DNA from: Bacteroidota bacterium
GTDB lineage: Bacteria > Spirochaetota > Spirochaetia > JABMQR01
Direction: 5' to 3'
Length of the DNA: 17,638 nt
Assembly (NCBI GenBank): GCA_013202335.1
Contig: JABMQR010000037.1
Span: forward strand, 1-17,638
Shown in pieces: positions 1-7,991 of the stretch (the stretch's first letter is position 1; each line of letters begins with the position of its first letter). The position numbers and the translations under genes were made by a program. The notes beneath the pieces were generated by a model. That model made no database searches and was not told the DNA's origin. It worked only from the letters and a program-made list of their open reading frames with translations.

Positions 1-12
1 TAGGTGTATAAT

Positions 13-106
13 AACACATAACGAGCTTCAAGGCAACACTATTTTATAAAAATCGATGATTTACGCCAGTATTTTCATGGTTTTATGATTTTCCTCGTTA
101 TGAGTT
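13..106. repeat. Imperfect 13-bp inverted repeat at the broken end of the response-regulator gene
   Basis: AACACATAACGAG (13-25) is the reverse complement of CTCGTTATGAGTT (94-106) with one mismatch; the inner 9 bp (17-25 and 94-102) match perfectly. The right arm lies where similarity to receiver domains begins, so the repeat may mark a rearrangement boundary. It could also be chance in AT-rich DNA. I saw no transposase-like sequence between the arms. Confidence 0.35.
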
Positions 107-1565
107 TCGGGAATGCAAGGTAGATGTTGTTCTTACTGATATTAAAATGCCCCGCATGTCCGGTATTGAGCTTATGGATTATTTAATAATACACAATCCT
201 GAAACAAAAATTATTATTCTTAGCGGATATGATGAATTTGAATACGTAAAAGAAGCATTATCCTGCGGTGCTCTTGATTATATTCTCAAACCTACAAATA
301 TTGATGAACTGGAACAAGTTTTAGTACGGACAAAAGAACTTATTGTAAAAGAACGAAAACAAAAACAGATGAAAACAGAGGCTGAATTCCAGCGGAATCA
401 GGAATTGATCAAATATCTTTTAGGTCACAGAGCTATACAAACCACGAATATTATACGTTACATAAACTCTTCCTGCTACCCGAGAATTCAAACTGCATCA
501 TTTTTGACCTCAATTTTTATCCAGATTGATAACAGCTCCTATCACCACTCAATTGACAGCCAGAAAGAAATTATTTCATTCCTTAACGATATTCCATTCA
601 GTCTATCAACCCGCTTGTCGGAAAACGATTTTGTATGTATTGCTGCTTCAACTCCTGAGGAAATAGATTCAAATGTATTTATGAATCGGATTATGCAAGT
701 AGTTAAAAGTATCGTGGGCCGTTTCCGAACAGATGAGACTATAAAGGATATATCCATAGGTATTGGAGAATATTGTACTGATCTTATTAATTTGCAGAAA
801 ACAGTTCAACATAGCCGCATTGCCTGTAACAACTTATTTTACCTCCATGCAAATTCACGTATAATGCTCTATAATGATCTTGCTGATGAACAGAAAACAG
901 GCTCTTTCCCGGATGCATTTGGAAAAGAAATATCAAACTTATTACTTCAGAGCGAGCAGCACTTAATTCCAGAGTATTTACAGTATCTTTTCAACGATTA
1001 TATACCCATCAGAAAACCACTATTGGAAGAAATTTTGGATGGAGTTCTGGAAATGCTGATTTTTACATTTTCTACACTTAAAGATATGGGGATTGATTCT
1101 AAAAATATATTTACAAATAAACCATCACCACTGGTTATTATTCAGGAAACAACAAATCTGAAAACGCTGCAGAGTGAAATGCAGAATATATTTTCTACTA
1201 TCTCCTCCTACCTGGAAAACAAATCAGGATTTACAAAGACTGAACGAAAGATTTTTGCTATTCAAGAATATATTAAAGAACACTGTACTGAAAACATCTC
1301 TTTGAGTGATTTGTCCAATCAATTCTCACTGAGCCCTGATTATATTTCCCGCAGTTATAAACAGGTAACAAACACAAATATAACTACTTCTATTGCCGTA
1401 CACCGTATTGAATATGCACAAGAACTTATTCGTAAACATCAGGATAAAAATTTTAGAGAGATAGCTGAATTAACCGGTTTTACCGATGCAAAATATTTTA
1501 TTAAAGTATTCAAAAAAATAGTGGGCAAAAGCCCATCTGTGTACCGTGCTTCCCTACCCATCTAA
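102..1565 (+). pseudogene. Response regulator with AraC-type DNA-binding domain (YesN-like), 5'-truncated
   Basis: Proteins of this type receive a phosphate from a membrane histidine kinase and activate sugar-uptake or catabolic genes. Receiver similarity starts near codon 102 with EFRECKVDVVLTDIKMPRMSG-like sequence, including the phospho-accepting Asp (TD) and later the conserved Lys of the LKPT motif. The first ~45 receiver residues, with the acidic Asp pair, are missing, and an in-frame TGA lies at 57-59. The first in-frame ATG is at 147, after the phospho-acceptor Asp, so a protein started there could not be phosphorylated normally. A long middle region of the YesN type follows. The C-terminal ~105 residues form an intact double helix-turn-helix AraC domain (FAIQEYIKEHC through GKSPSVYR). 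The rest of the frame is open to TAA at 1563-1565. It could be a recent pseudogene or a constitutive DNA-binding remnant. No partner kinase is in the window. Confidence 0.75.
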
Positions 1566-1837
1566 TCAGGTTTCATTAAATGAAAACAAAACTTGGAATT
1601 AGCATCGAAAAATGCTCCAGCAAAGAATTATACCTGATTTGACATACGAGGTGTTGTTGCTTTTATTGAAGGAAAAAAATAGTATAGATTCACAGCGTAT
1701 AGTGCGTTTAAGCGCAAGCAATTGGGTTCAAATGTTAAAGTAATTTTTTTAATTATTTGAACACAATCGTATTAATTAACTATTTTATTTGAATCTATTC
1801 TATCGTTAATTGGTGAACTGACCTCTTGGTAATCGGC
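1566..1837. other. Non-coding stretch with inverted repeats between two pseudogenes
   Basis: I see no recognisable gene in this 272-bp stretch. AATCAGGT at 1564-1571 pairs with ACCTGATT at 1632-1639. Inside lies a small hairpin, AGCAT (1601-1605) with ATGCT (1612-1616). A second stem, GTTCAAAT (1726-1733) with ATTTGAAC (1755-1762), encloses a T-rich loop. A 43-codon frame runs from ATG 1612 to TAA 1741-1743, but it has no clear ribosome-binding site and no family I recognise. The stretch may be decayed DNA left by the rearrangements that damaged both neighbours. Confidence 0.35.
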
Positions 1838-2470
1838 ATGGCCGGTATAGCACAGAAGCAATTATTTTGTTGGAAAGATATAGAAAAAAGGAGATTTAGT
1901 ACGATTATCTCTAGTTCTTTCTGCACTCCCTGATGAAAAATTGATGAATATTCTGGAAACTCATCATGGGAAAGGAACAAATCAATATCCGGTCCGGGCA
2001 ATATGGAACAGTATAATTGCAGGGATTGTATTTCAGTATCCCTCGGTTGAAAGTTTACGGGGAGAGTTGCGAAGGGTTCTGAAAATGTGGTGTACAACTT
2101 TAAGGGAGAAGTCATCTGTTTCTGTCATAGTACTGAGGTAGAAAGGATGATGAGCTTTGGGGGATTTGAGGAGGATAGAGGGACGCTCAAGTATCGCTAC
2201 CCTGCACAGTATACCAATAAAGTATGTAAAAGCAGAGACACCTGTCCTATGACCAATAAATCTATCAGAATTCTCTTAACTGAAGACCGTAGGGTATTTT
2301 CCCCTCTTGCCCGTTCCAGTTACACATGGAATAGGCATATACCAGGAGGACATAGGTGGAACGGGTAAATGGGAGGATTGACCTCTTTTGGATTTCGTAC
2401 ACATTTCATACGGGGAAAAGCGAAGATGGAAGTTCTCTGTGACCTTTCTTATGTTTCCTGTATACAGTGA
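1838..2470 (+). pseudogene. Transposase remnant (DDE type), internally deleted and frameshifted
   Basis: Pieces of one transposase can be read in order but in changing frames. The N-terminal part starts at ATG 1838 (MAGIAQKQLFCWKDIEK), shifts frame in the A6 run at 1884-1889, and continues as GDLVRLSLVLSALPDEK and then YPVRAIWNSIIAGIVFQYPS and SVESLRGEL up to about 2078. The C-terminal part resumes at about 2090 in another frame (VYNFKGEVICFC, GGFEEDRGTLKYR, ARSSYTWNR), then VERVNGRIDL in a third frame at 2356, then FGF..HFIRGKAKMEVL to TGA at 2468-2470. The central catalytic portion, perhaps 150-200 residues in an intact relative, is missing. The wording matches a transposase family I know from anaerobic Bacillota, but I cannot assign the IS family with confidence. 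I found no convincing terminal inverted repeats. The element is dead and serves only as a landmark of past insertion. Confidence 0.8.
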
Positions 2471-2548
2471 ACTCAATATCCTATATACTAGCAATTTATT
2501 AAAGTACTAATATACCAATATTTTATATAATACGTGAGGAGCAGTATA

Positions 2549-3325
2549 GTGAGAAGCATAAAGATTAAGAGAGAACTTTCTCTTTACCAGCAAATAGCCG
2601 ACCAATTTGAGGTTCGAATAGTGAAAAGGGAACTCAAACCGGGAGACAAGCTCCCGACAGAACAGGAACTTATGGAAATGCTTTCGGTAAGTAGGCCAAC
2701 TATTCGGGAAGCTACTAAAATACTACGCGATCGCGACCTAATAGAGGTTCGAAAAGGTGATGGTACATATGTGAAAAAATTTGATATCGGATCAATGTAC
2801 AAACCGATACACCGCTTATTCGAAAGTATGGATGCTCCGTTTCACGAACTTATGGAGATCAGACAGATCTTTGAACCCTACATCGCCAGTAAGGCGGCAG
2901 AAAAAGCAACTAGTGAAAATTTAGCCGTCCTGCAAAAGGCAATGCATGATATGATTACGACACCAGAGAGCCCAATATCGCACTGGGAGTCAGACAAACT
3001 TTTTCATACCGAACTATTTAAAGCGGCAGGTAATAGTATGCTTCTGGCCATTATTGAGCCAGTTTTCCAACTCATGCGACAACTCGTTCTAGAGGTATCA
3101 GCATACACATTTAAAGTCAATGCCGTGAGTAACACAGAAAATCATCCTTTCAAAGATTACCACTATGAAATTATAAAGGCGATAAAACTCCATGACTCCG
3201 ATCGTGCAGAGCAACTAATGCGCAAGCATCTTGTCATGGCAGCAAAAGATGTCGACACGTGGGAAAAAGCACGCGACACCAAAAAAATAATGGATACAAT
3301 TGAGCAACCGGGGAAATCTAATTAA
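2549..3325 (+). CDS. GntR-family transcriptional regulator, FadR subfamily (FCD domain)
   Basis: This is a metabolite-responsive repressor or activator. Residues ~8-75 form the winged helix (SLYQQIADQFEVRIVKRELKPGDKLPTEQEL, then SRPTIREATKILRDRDLIEVRKGDGTYV). The remainder is an all-helical FCD effector domain starting at HELMEIRQIFEPYIASKAAE. It keeps the metal-site pattern D..FH in SDKLFHTELF and later His residues in YHYEI and RKHL, so a carboxylate ligand bound through a metal is likely from family knowledge. I prefer GTG at 2549 because AGGAG at 2537-2541 sits 7 nt upstream; an earlier in-frame GTG at 2534 lies upstream of that site. FCD regulators usually control sugar-acid or organic-acid catabolism, which suits the adjacent operon, but the gene is convergent with it and its true target is unknown. 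Its upstream sequence is transposase debris. Confidence 0.9.
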   Translation: MRSIKIKRELSLYQQIADQFEVRIVKRELKPGDKLPTEQELMEMLSVSRPTIREATKILRDRDLIEVRKGDGTYVKKFDIGSMYKPIHRLFESMDAPFHELMEIRQIFEPYIASKAAEKATSENLAVLQKAMHDMITTPESPISHWESDKLFHTELFKAAGNSMLLAIIEPVFQLMRQLVLEVSAYTFKVNAVSNTENHPFKDYHYEIIKAIKLHDSDRAEQLMRKHLVMAAKDVDTWEKARDTKKIMDTIEQPGKSN

Positions 3326-3477
3326 CATAATAAGCCAAATAAAGGATTAGCTGTGTTATAAATGTCTGCATCAATTAATTCATGTGATATTCAACCCTGT
3401 AAAAAATTCTGTATAACTGTGGAATTTCCATATATTCCAAAGCGGGAGAAGAATATAGAATGAGCAGTACTATGGGG

Positions 3478-3507
3478 AATAACAAATTCGATTGTTATTT
3501 TATTTTT
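3478..3507 (+). terminator. Weak AT-rich hairpin, possible terminator between convergent genes
   Basis: AATAACAA (3478-3485) and TTGTTATT (3492-3499) form a perfect 8-bp stem with loop ATTCGA. On the + strand a T-rich run follows (TTATTTTATTTTTC). This suits termination of the FadR-type gene, although the stem is very low in GC and 150 nt past the stop. On the - strand it begins directly after the stop codon of the last operon gene but has no T-tract. Confidence 0.3.
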
Positions 3508-4495
3508 CAGATTGTCTGAATCTTATGTATTCAGGATTCAGTAAATGTTTACATTCTCCCGTACTAAATATTTTAATAATGCTTTCAATACAGGACGTAA
3601 TAGTTGCCTGAACTGCTTCTTCAGTTAATGCAGCCGAATGGGGAGTTAAAACAACATTTTCCATATTTTTTAGTTTGTTTGAGTTCGATAGAGGTTCAAT
3701 ATCAAAAACATCCAGTCCTGCGGCTAGAATTTCTTTCTTTTGCAAAGCTGCTATTAAATCAGTTTCATTGATAATCCTACCCCTGCTTGTATTTACCAAT
3801 ATTGCGTTCGTTTTCATTTTTTTGAGAAAATTCTTATCAACCATTCTCTCAGTCTCATTATTCAAAGGCAGATTGATACTGATAATATCTGATTCACAGA
3901 CTAATACATCCAATGAAACTCTTTTAACTAAATTTGTTTCTTCATTATCAATCTTTGCGTATTTATCATAATACATGATATTGCTAGTAAAAGGTTCTAT
4001 CAGCCGTGCGAATTCCCTCCCTATTGAACCGAAACCTAAAATACCAATCTTTTTATCCGACAAACCTGTTGTTATTCTAGGTTTCCATATACCGTTTTTT
4101 AATTCATTATTATATCTTGGTATCTCCCTCGTTATAGTTAGAACAAGTGCTAAAGCAGCCTCAGCGACTGCCCTAGAAAAGGTTCCCGGAGAATTCACTA
4201 CAGCAATACCATATTTTGTAGCGCTATCAATATCAATTTTATCAAATCCAGAACCAAATCGAACAATTACCCTTAATGTATTTTTTAATTTTTTTAAGGT
4301 TTTTTCAGACCAAAATTCACCACCCGCAATTACAATGGGGCTGTCTGCTACTAATTCAACCATTTTTTCAGTATCATTAAACCCTGAGCGTAGGGGAATC
4401 CATTCTACTTTAAACCCTTTGCTATTAAATACTGATATTGCTTCTGAAAAATCCTGGTTAAAATTCTCAACGGTAATTAATATACTTCTTTTCAT
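3500..4495 (-). CDS. D-isomer-specific 2-hydroxyacid dehydrogenase (phosphoglycerate dehydrogenase-like)
   Basis: Members interconvert a 2-oxoacid and a D-2-hydroxyacid using NAD(P)(H) in the cytoplasm. The 331-residue protein is the usual length for the short type without an ACT domain. The Rossmann motif GFGSIG is at residues 154-159, with Asp177 (YYD) at the end of the second strand suggesting NAD preference. The catalytic triad is complete: Arg238 in NTSRGR, Glu267 in DIEPL and His286 in TPHSAA. It is the last gene of the eight-gene operon, 32 bp after the SDR gene. In a pathway with an HpcH/HpaI aldolase, a plausible role is reduction of a small oxoacid or aldehyde-acid product such as pyruvate, glyoxylate or hydroxypyruvate; this is inference. 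Serine biosynthesis (SerA) is less likely given the context and missing regulatory domain. Confidence 0.9.
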   Translation of the reverse strand: MKRSILITVENFNQDFSEAISVFNSKGFKVEWIPLRSGFNDTEKMVELVADSPIVIAGGEFWSEKTLKKLKNTLRVIVRFGSGFDKIDIDSATKYGIAVVNSPGTFSRAVAEAALALVLTITREIPRYNNELKNGIWKPRITTGLSDKKIGILGFGSIGREFARLIEPFTSNIMYYDKYAKIDNEETNLVKRVSLDVLVCESDIISINLPLNNETERMVDKNFLKKMKTNAILVNTSRGRIINETDLIAALQKKEILAAGLDVFDIEPLSNSNKLKNMENVVLTPHSAALTEEAVQATITSCIESIIKIFSTGECKHLLNPEYIRFRQSEK

Positions 4496-4527
4496 TTTTA
4501 TTACTCTTAAATTTTTTTACACTGTAC

Positions 4528-5319
4528 TTATTGACAAGTGTAACCCCCATCGACCATCAGAGAACTACCTGTTACCCAACTTGAGTCTTTAGATCCTAAA
4601 TATATTGCCGCTCCTATAATATCCTCCGGTTTACCCAATCTTCCAAGGGGGTGCATACTTATAATATCATTATATGAAATACCTGGAGGGTGTTTTCTTA
4701 CTGGCTCTTTCCGCATTTCATTTAACTGCATATAATTCATCTCTGTCTCTATCCATGCCGGACAGATAGCATTTACACGAATACCGTTTTTCCCAAAATC
4801 TATGGCCATACATTTCATTAAGGATTCCTGTGCAGCTTTTGCGGCATTATAACATCCCTGTTTCGGTTGTCCCACTTGACTGGAGATTGAATTAATCATT
4901 ATTATCGATCCGCCACCATTCTCAATCATGAATGGTATGGCGAATTTCGAGCAAAACCAGGATCCTTTCACATCTATATTAAAAGTACGATCCCATTCAT
5001 CTTCAGTTAATTCAACAACAGTACAAATACCCGCCCTTACACCTGCATTATTGACAAGTATATCAATCTTACCAAACCTACTTATTGTTCCTGCAACCAT
5101 TTCTTTCGCGTCTTCAAACTCAGAGACATCTCCAACCACATAATCAATTCGGCCGGAATATTCTTTCTCCTCTTCTAAAACCTTTATTAGTTTGCTTTCC
5201 CTCCTACCCGAAATCACAACCTTCGCGCCCTCTTTCAGATATCCTTTCGCGATTGCTTTTCCTATACCGGTACCCCCACCGGTTATCAATGCTACTTTAT
5301 TTTCCAAACGTCTTGTCAT
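4528..5319 (-). CDS. Short-chain dehydrogenase/reductase (SDR), classical type
   Basis: This is a cytoplasmic NAD(P)-dependent alcohol/ketone oxidoreductase of 263 residues, a typical length. The cofactor motif TGGGTGIG is at residues 13-20, Asp64 in GDV contacts the adenine, and NNAG is at 90-93. The catalytic residues Asn114, Ser144, Tyr157 and Lys161 (YNAAK) are present with the usual spacing, and the C-terminus ends in the common VTGSSLMVDGGY pattern. Arg39-Arg40 after strand two (SGRRES) would suit NADP. The start is supported by AGGAG 7-8 nt upstream. It lies 19 bp after the cyclase-family gene. Sugar, polyol and sugar-acid dehydrogenases share this architecture, so the substrate cannot be named. 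Oxidation of a ring or chain hydroxyl in the operon's pathway is a reasonable inference. Confidence 0.92.
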   Translation of the reverse strand: MTRRLENKVALITGGGTGIGKAIAKGYLKEGAKVVISGRRESKLIKVLEEEKEYSGRIDYVVGDVSEFEDAKEMVAGTISRFGKIDILVNNAGVRAGICTVVELTEDEWDRTFNIDVKGSWFCSKFAIPFMIENGGGSIIMINSISSQVGQPKQGCYNAAKAAQESLMKCMAIDFGKNGIRVNAICPAWIETEMNYMQLNEMRKEPVRKHPPGISYNDIISMHPLGRLGKPEDIIGAAIYLGSKDSSWVTGSSLMVDGGYTCQ

Positions 5320-5338
5320 AGATGGTACTCCTTTTCGT

Positions 5339-6010
5339 TTATTCTAATTCACAAAACACTGTACACTGCGAGCTGTCAAACCCTTTTATAAATAGGGGAA
5401 TTACAAATATTTTTTTTACAATGTTATAATTGAAGTCCAAATTTAGATCTTCTATAAGAAAAACGTTATGTTCTGCATCATTCATGAATATTTGATGAGC
5501 CTTAATTCCTTCATCCAAATGTCTCGGTGAAGCAAATGAAAGCGTATCTATGGCAATTGCTTCAAGTTGTTTGAATTTTTCCTCCATCAGATATTTTGCA
5601 ACCTCAGATGAAATACCCGGACTATCCTGTTCGTATCGAGATACATCTTGCTTTCTTATTCTGGAAAAACCTGTCCGCAACAATAGTATATCTGCTGTTA
5701 TAATAACTGATTCGTTTAAATACAAATCTTTCTTGGTAATTAATTGACCATAAGTTTTGGGAATATCAAGAAATACAGGATTGTTAAAAATAAAGGATCC
5801 TATTCCAAAGCTATTAATAGGTTGCTTACTATTATTAAAATGGTTGGGACCATCAATATGTGTCCCAACATGGTTACTAAAACAGATTTGGTATACATTT
5901 GATATATCACCCTTTGAAATATCCTGCTTTTGGGATATTATTACCTTATTTAATCCTTTTGGTCTTGGTGTTTTTTCACAAATATCATATGAAATTCTAA
6001 TATATTTCAT
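5339..6010 (-). CDS. Cyclase-family metal-dependent hydrolase (kynurenine formamidase-like fold)
   Basis: Family members hydrolyse amides or lactone-like bonds with a divalent metal; known examples include kynurenine formamidase and isatin hydrolase. The signature HxGTHxDxPxH is intact at residues 47-57 (H47, H51, D53, H57). The 223-residue length is normal. It ends 19 bp before the SDR gene start and follows the aldolase gene by ~75 bp. A GGGAG/AGGG stretch lies upstream of the ATG. In this context it could open a lactone or cyclic intermediate made by the dehydrogenases, but that is inference. Nothing in the cluster points to tryptophan metabolism. Confidence 0.85.
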   Translation of the reverse strand: MKYIRISYDICEKTPRPKGLNKVIISQKQDISKGDISNVYQICFSNHVGTHIDGPNHFNNSKQPINSFGIGSFIFNNPVFLDIPKTYGQLITKKDLYLNESVIITADILLLRTGFSRIRKQDVSRYEQDSPGISSEVAKYLMEEKFKQLEAIAIDTLSFASPRHLDEGIKAHQIFMNDAEHNVFLIEDLNLDFNYNIVKKIFVIPLFIKGFDSSQCTVFCELE

Positions 6011-6084
6011 CTATAACCCTACTCCCAAATTTGAACAATGCAGCTCAAATACTCATTGTAATATACAATAATAGTAAGAGATTC

Positions 6085-6849
6085 TTAGCTTTTTTCTATA
6101 TTTTTCAATACTGAAAAATTTTTTATAACAGAAGACACCATATAAGTATAATCACAGCCAAATTGTATCCAGTCCACTCCAAACTGTAAGTATTTATCCG
6201 CAGATTTTAAATCCACACCAATCCCTATTCCAACTTTTTTTGATTTATTTTTAGCTGTATTAATAATATATTCAATTAAACTCTCTACTTCAGGATGGTC
6301 TGTTTCACAGGGATGCCCATATGAATTCGAAAGATCCATTGGCCCAATAACTATTGAATCCAACTCATCTAAATCAAGAATAGCTTCTAAGTTTTGAACC
6401 GCCTCTCTATTTTCTATCATCACTGCGGTAAATATTTTTTCATTCTCGGTGTCTATTATTTGGTTATCCGTAACCCTTCCAAAATTCGAAGGTACTCTTG
6501 GTCCATAGCCTCTGGTGCCTTGGGGATAATATCTACAAGCATTGAGAAAGGTTTCCACTTCCTGCTCATTTCTAATTTGCGGGACGATAATTCCATTTGC
6601 CCCTGAATCTAATACCCCTTTAATTTTTCCAATATCCAGACCCGGCACCCTCACCACAGCAGGGGTGTTTTTTGCCCAACATGCTAAAAAATGACTTCTC
6701 AACACCTCACCACTCATAGGGCTGTGTTCAAGATCCAGCCAAATAAAATCTATCTCATCCGCAATAGCAAAAGAAACCATTGGATCAATAAAAGTTATAC
6801 TTACCCCAATACATTTTTTCTTATTTAACTGCTCTCTAAAATTATTCAT
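6085..6849 (-). CDS. HpcH/HpaI-family class II aldolase
   Basis: These metal-dependent enzymes split 2-keto-3-deoxy sugar acids or 4-hydroxy-2-oxoacids into pyruvate (or an analogue) and an aldehyde. I chose the Met at 6849 (MNNFREQL) because AAGGG lies ~7 nt upstream; an in-frame TTG at 6879 gives ten extra Lys/Asn-rich residues that look non-coding. From this start the protein is 254 residues, normal for the family. Visible active-site elements are His42 (LEHSPMSG), Arg67 (VVRVPG), metal ligand Glu146 (VMIENREAV) and Asp172 (GPMDLS), plus the family pattern ANGIIVPQIRNEQEVE. It is the fifth gene of the operon, with ~110 bp before it and ~75 bp after it. It is the clearest carbon-carbon-cleaving enzyme in the window and so a probable terminal step of the pathway. 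Confidence 0.92.
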   Translation of the reverse strand: MNNFREQLNKKKCIGVSITFIDPMVSFAIADEIDFIWLDLEHSPMSGEVLRSHFLACWAKNTPAVVRVPGLDIGKIKGVLDSGANGIIVPQIRNEQEVETFLNACRYYPQGTRGYGPRVPSNFGRVTDNQIIDTENEKIFTAVMIENREAVQNLEAILDLDELDSIVIGPMDLSNSYGHPCETDHPEVESLIEYIINTAKNKSKKVGIGIGVDLKSADKYLQFGVDWIQFGCDYTYMVSSVIKNFSVLKNIEKS

Positions 6850-6962
6850 ATTATTACCCTTTTTATTCTTGAACTTCAAATTTTTTTCGTTAAATCGAAA
6901 GAGAAATTAATAGAGTTGATTAGACGGTTCTCCTCAATTTGTGAAGACATGAATAAAAACAA

Positions 6963-7949
6963 TTAGTTAGAAGTAATTCCTGTTTCAAATTTCTTATCTT
7001 TTTGTTCAATTTCTTTACTATCCAAACCACCATTTTTTACCCAATTATAAATACTCTTAATTGAATCTTCCAAAGAAAAAACAGGTTCAAAACCAAGAAC
7101 TTTCTTTGCTTTTTCCATACTAAATTCAATTTCATTACCCTGAGCCATGCTCCATGGAAATCCGAACTCTACTTCAATTTCTGGCATAATGCCTTTAACA
7201 ATTTCTTCAAATTCTTTGCCGGAAACAGCCTTTTCCGAGCAGCAATTAAAAACTTCACCGATAGCTTTTGGATTTTCTCCAGCTACTATGTGCATTCTTG
7301 CCGCGTCCCGGATATCAACATAGTGACAAACCTCCTCTTCACTAAAATGAGGAATCTGGATTTTTCTCCCTTCTTTCATCATTCTTGCGAATTCGAACCA
7401 TGATCTCCCCCCCCCTTTTCCTCCGGGACCTATTACAGCAGTTAGCCTTAATATAGTGGTTGGCACACCAAATTCATGATAATAAGTATTTGTCAGAAGT
7501 TCTTGTATCCTTTTCGTAGTCGCATACATATCTTTTGGATTGGCAGGATGTTTTTCATCAACCGGAAGATATTGAGGTTTAACAAACTTAGATCCCGGAT
7601 ACCATTCCAATGCAGAAATACTTGACGAGAGAACAAATTTTCTTATTCTTATCGACTTTATCCATTCAAGAACATTTACTAAACCCTGAACATTCACTTC
7701 AAGCATTTGCTCGGGATTTCCAGTATTTCCCGGCAATGATGCTAAATGATACACTACATCAAAGGTTTTATCTTTCAGCTTCTTTTTGAATTCATCTTTT
7801 CGCGTAATATCTGCCTGGATGATTTTCAAAAAAGGGATACTTACTTCCTGTCGTGTAACAATAGTAATATCAACGTTCTTTTTTAATAACTGATTAATTA
7901 ATTCAGTACCAAGATATCCCAGACCCCCTATTACCAGCGCTCTTGTCAT
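6963..7949 (-). CDS. NAD-dependent epimerase/dehydratase (extended SDR)
   Basis: Extended SDRs epimerise, dehydrate or oxidise sugars and sugar nucleotides; some act on C4 sugar acids. I start at Met 7949 (MTRALVIGGLGYLG): GGGGAG ends directly before an ATG at 7955 but lies 6 nt before this one. From here the protein has 328 residues. Visible are the GGLGYLG dinucleotide motif (8-14), a Ser-rich strand LSSSIS (~107-112) and the catalytic pair Tyr142/Lys146 (YATTK). The mid-region KGGGRSW is encoded by a run of nine G (7407-7415), a possible slippage site. It follows the oxidoreductase gene by ~40 bp. Fusion partners and signal peptides are absent. The substrate is unknown; a nucleotide-sugar epimerase or a sugar-acid dehydrogenase are both possible. 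Confidence 0.9.
   Translation of the reverse strand: MTRALVIGGLGYLGTELINQLLKKNVDITIVTRQEVSIPFLKIIQADITRKDEFKKKLKDKTFDVVYHLASLPGNTGNPEQMLEVNVQGLVNVLEWIKSIRIRKFVLSSSISALEWYPGSKFVKPQYLPVDEKHPANPKDMYATTKRIQELLTNTYYHEFGVPTTILRLTAVIGPGGKGGGRSWFEFARMMKEGRKIQIPHFSEEEVCHYVDIRDAARMHIVAGENPKAIGEVFNCCSEKAVSGKEFEEIVKGIMPEIEVEFGFPWSMAQGNEIEFSMEKAKKVLGFEPVFSLEDSIKSIYNWVKNGGLDSKEIEQKDKKFETGITSN
7407..7415 (-). repeat. Nine-base G homopolymer inside the epimerase gene
   Basis: The + strand reads nine consecutive C, so the coding strand has G9 encoding three glycines in GPGGKGGGRSW. The frame is intact in this copy. A gain or loss of one base would truncate the protein about half-way through. Confidence 0.9.
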
Positions 7950-7991
7950 TACCATCTCCCCTTTTCTGGTATATAACTTCTATAAGATTTT

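Noticed and set aside
1795..2115. 106-codon open frame on the - strand
   Set aside because: It is antisense to recognisable transposase fragments on the + strand and has no family resemblance or ribosome-binding site.
2526..2531. TATAAT as a -10 box for the FadR-type gene
   Set aside because: It lies so close to the ribosome-binding site (2537-2541) that transcription would start at or inside that site, and no good -35 partner was seen.
3975..4592. 205-codon + strand frame
   Set aside because: It is antisense to the 2-hydroxyacid dehydrogenase and SDR genes, both with complete catalytic motifs; the frame is a by-product of AT-rich codon use.
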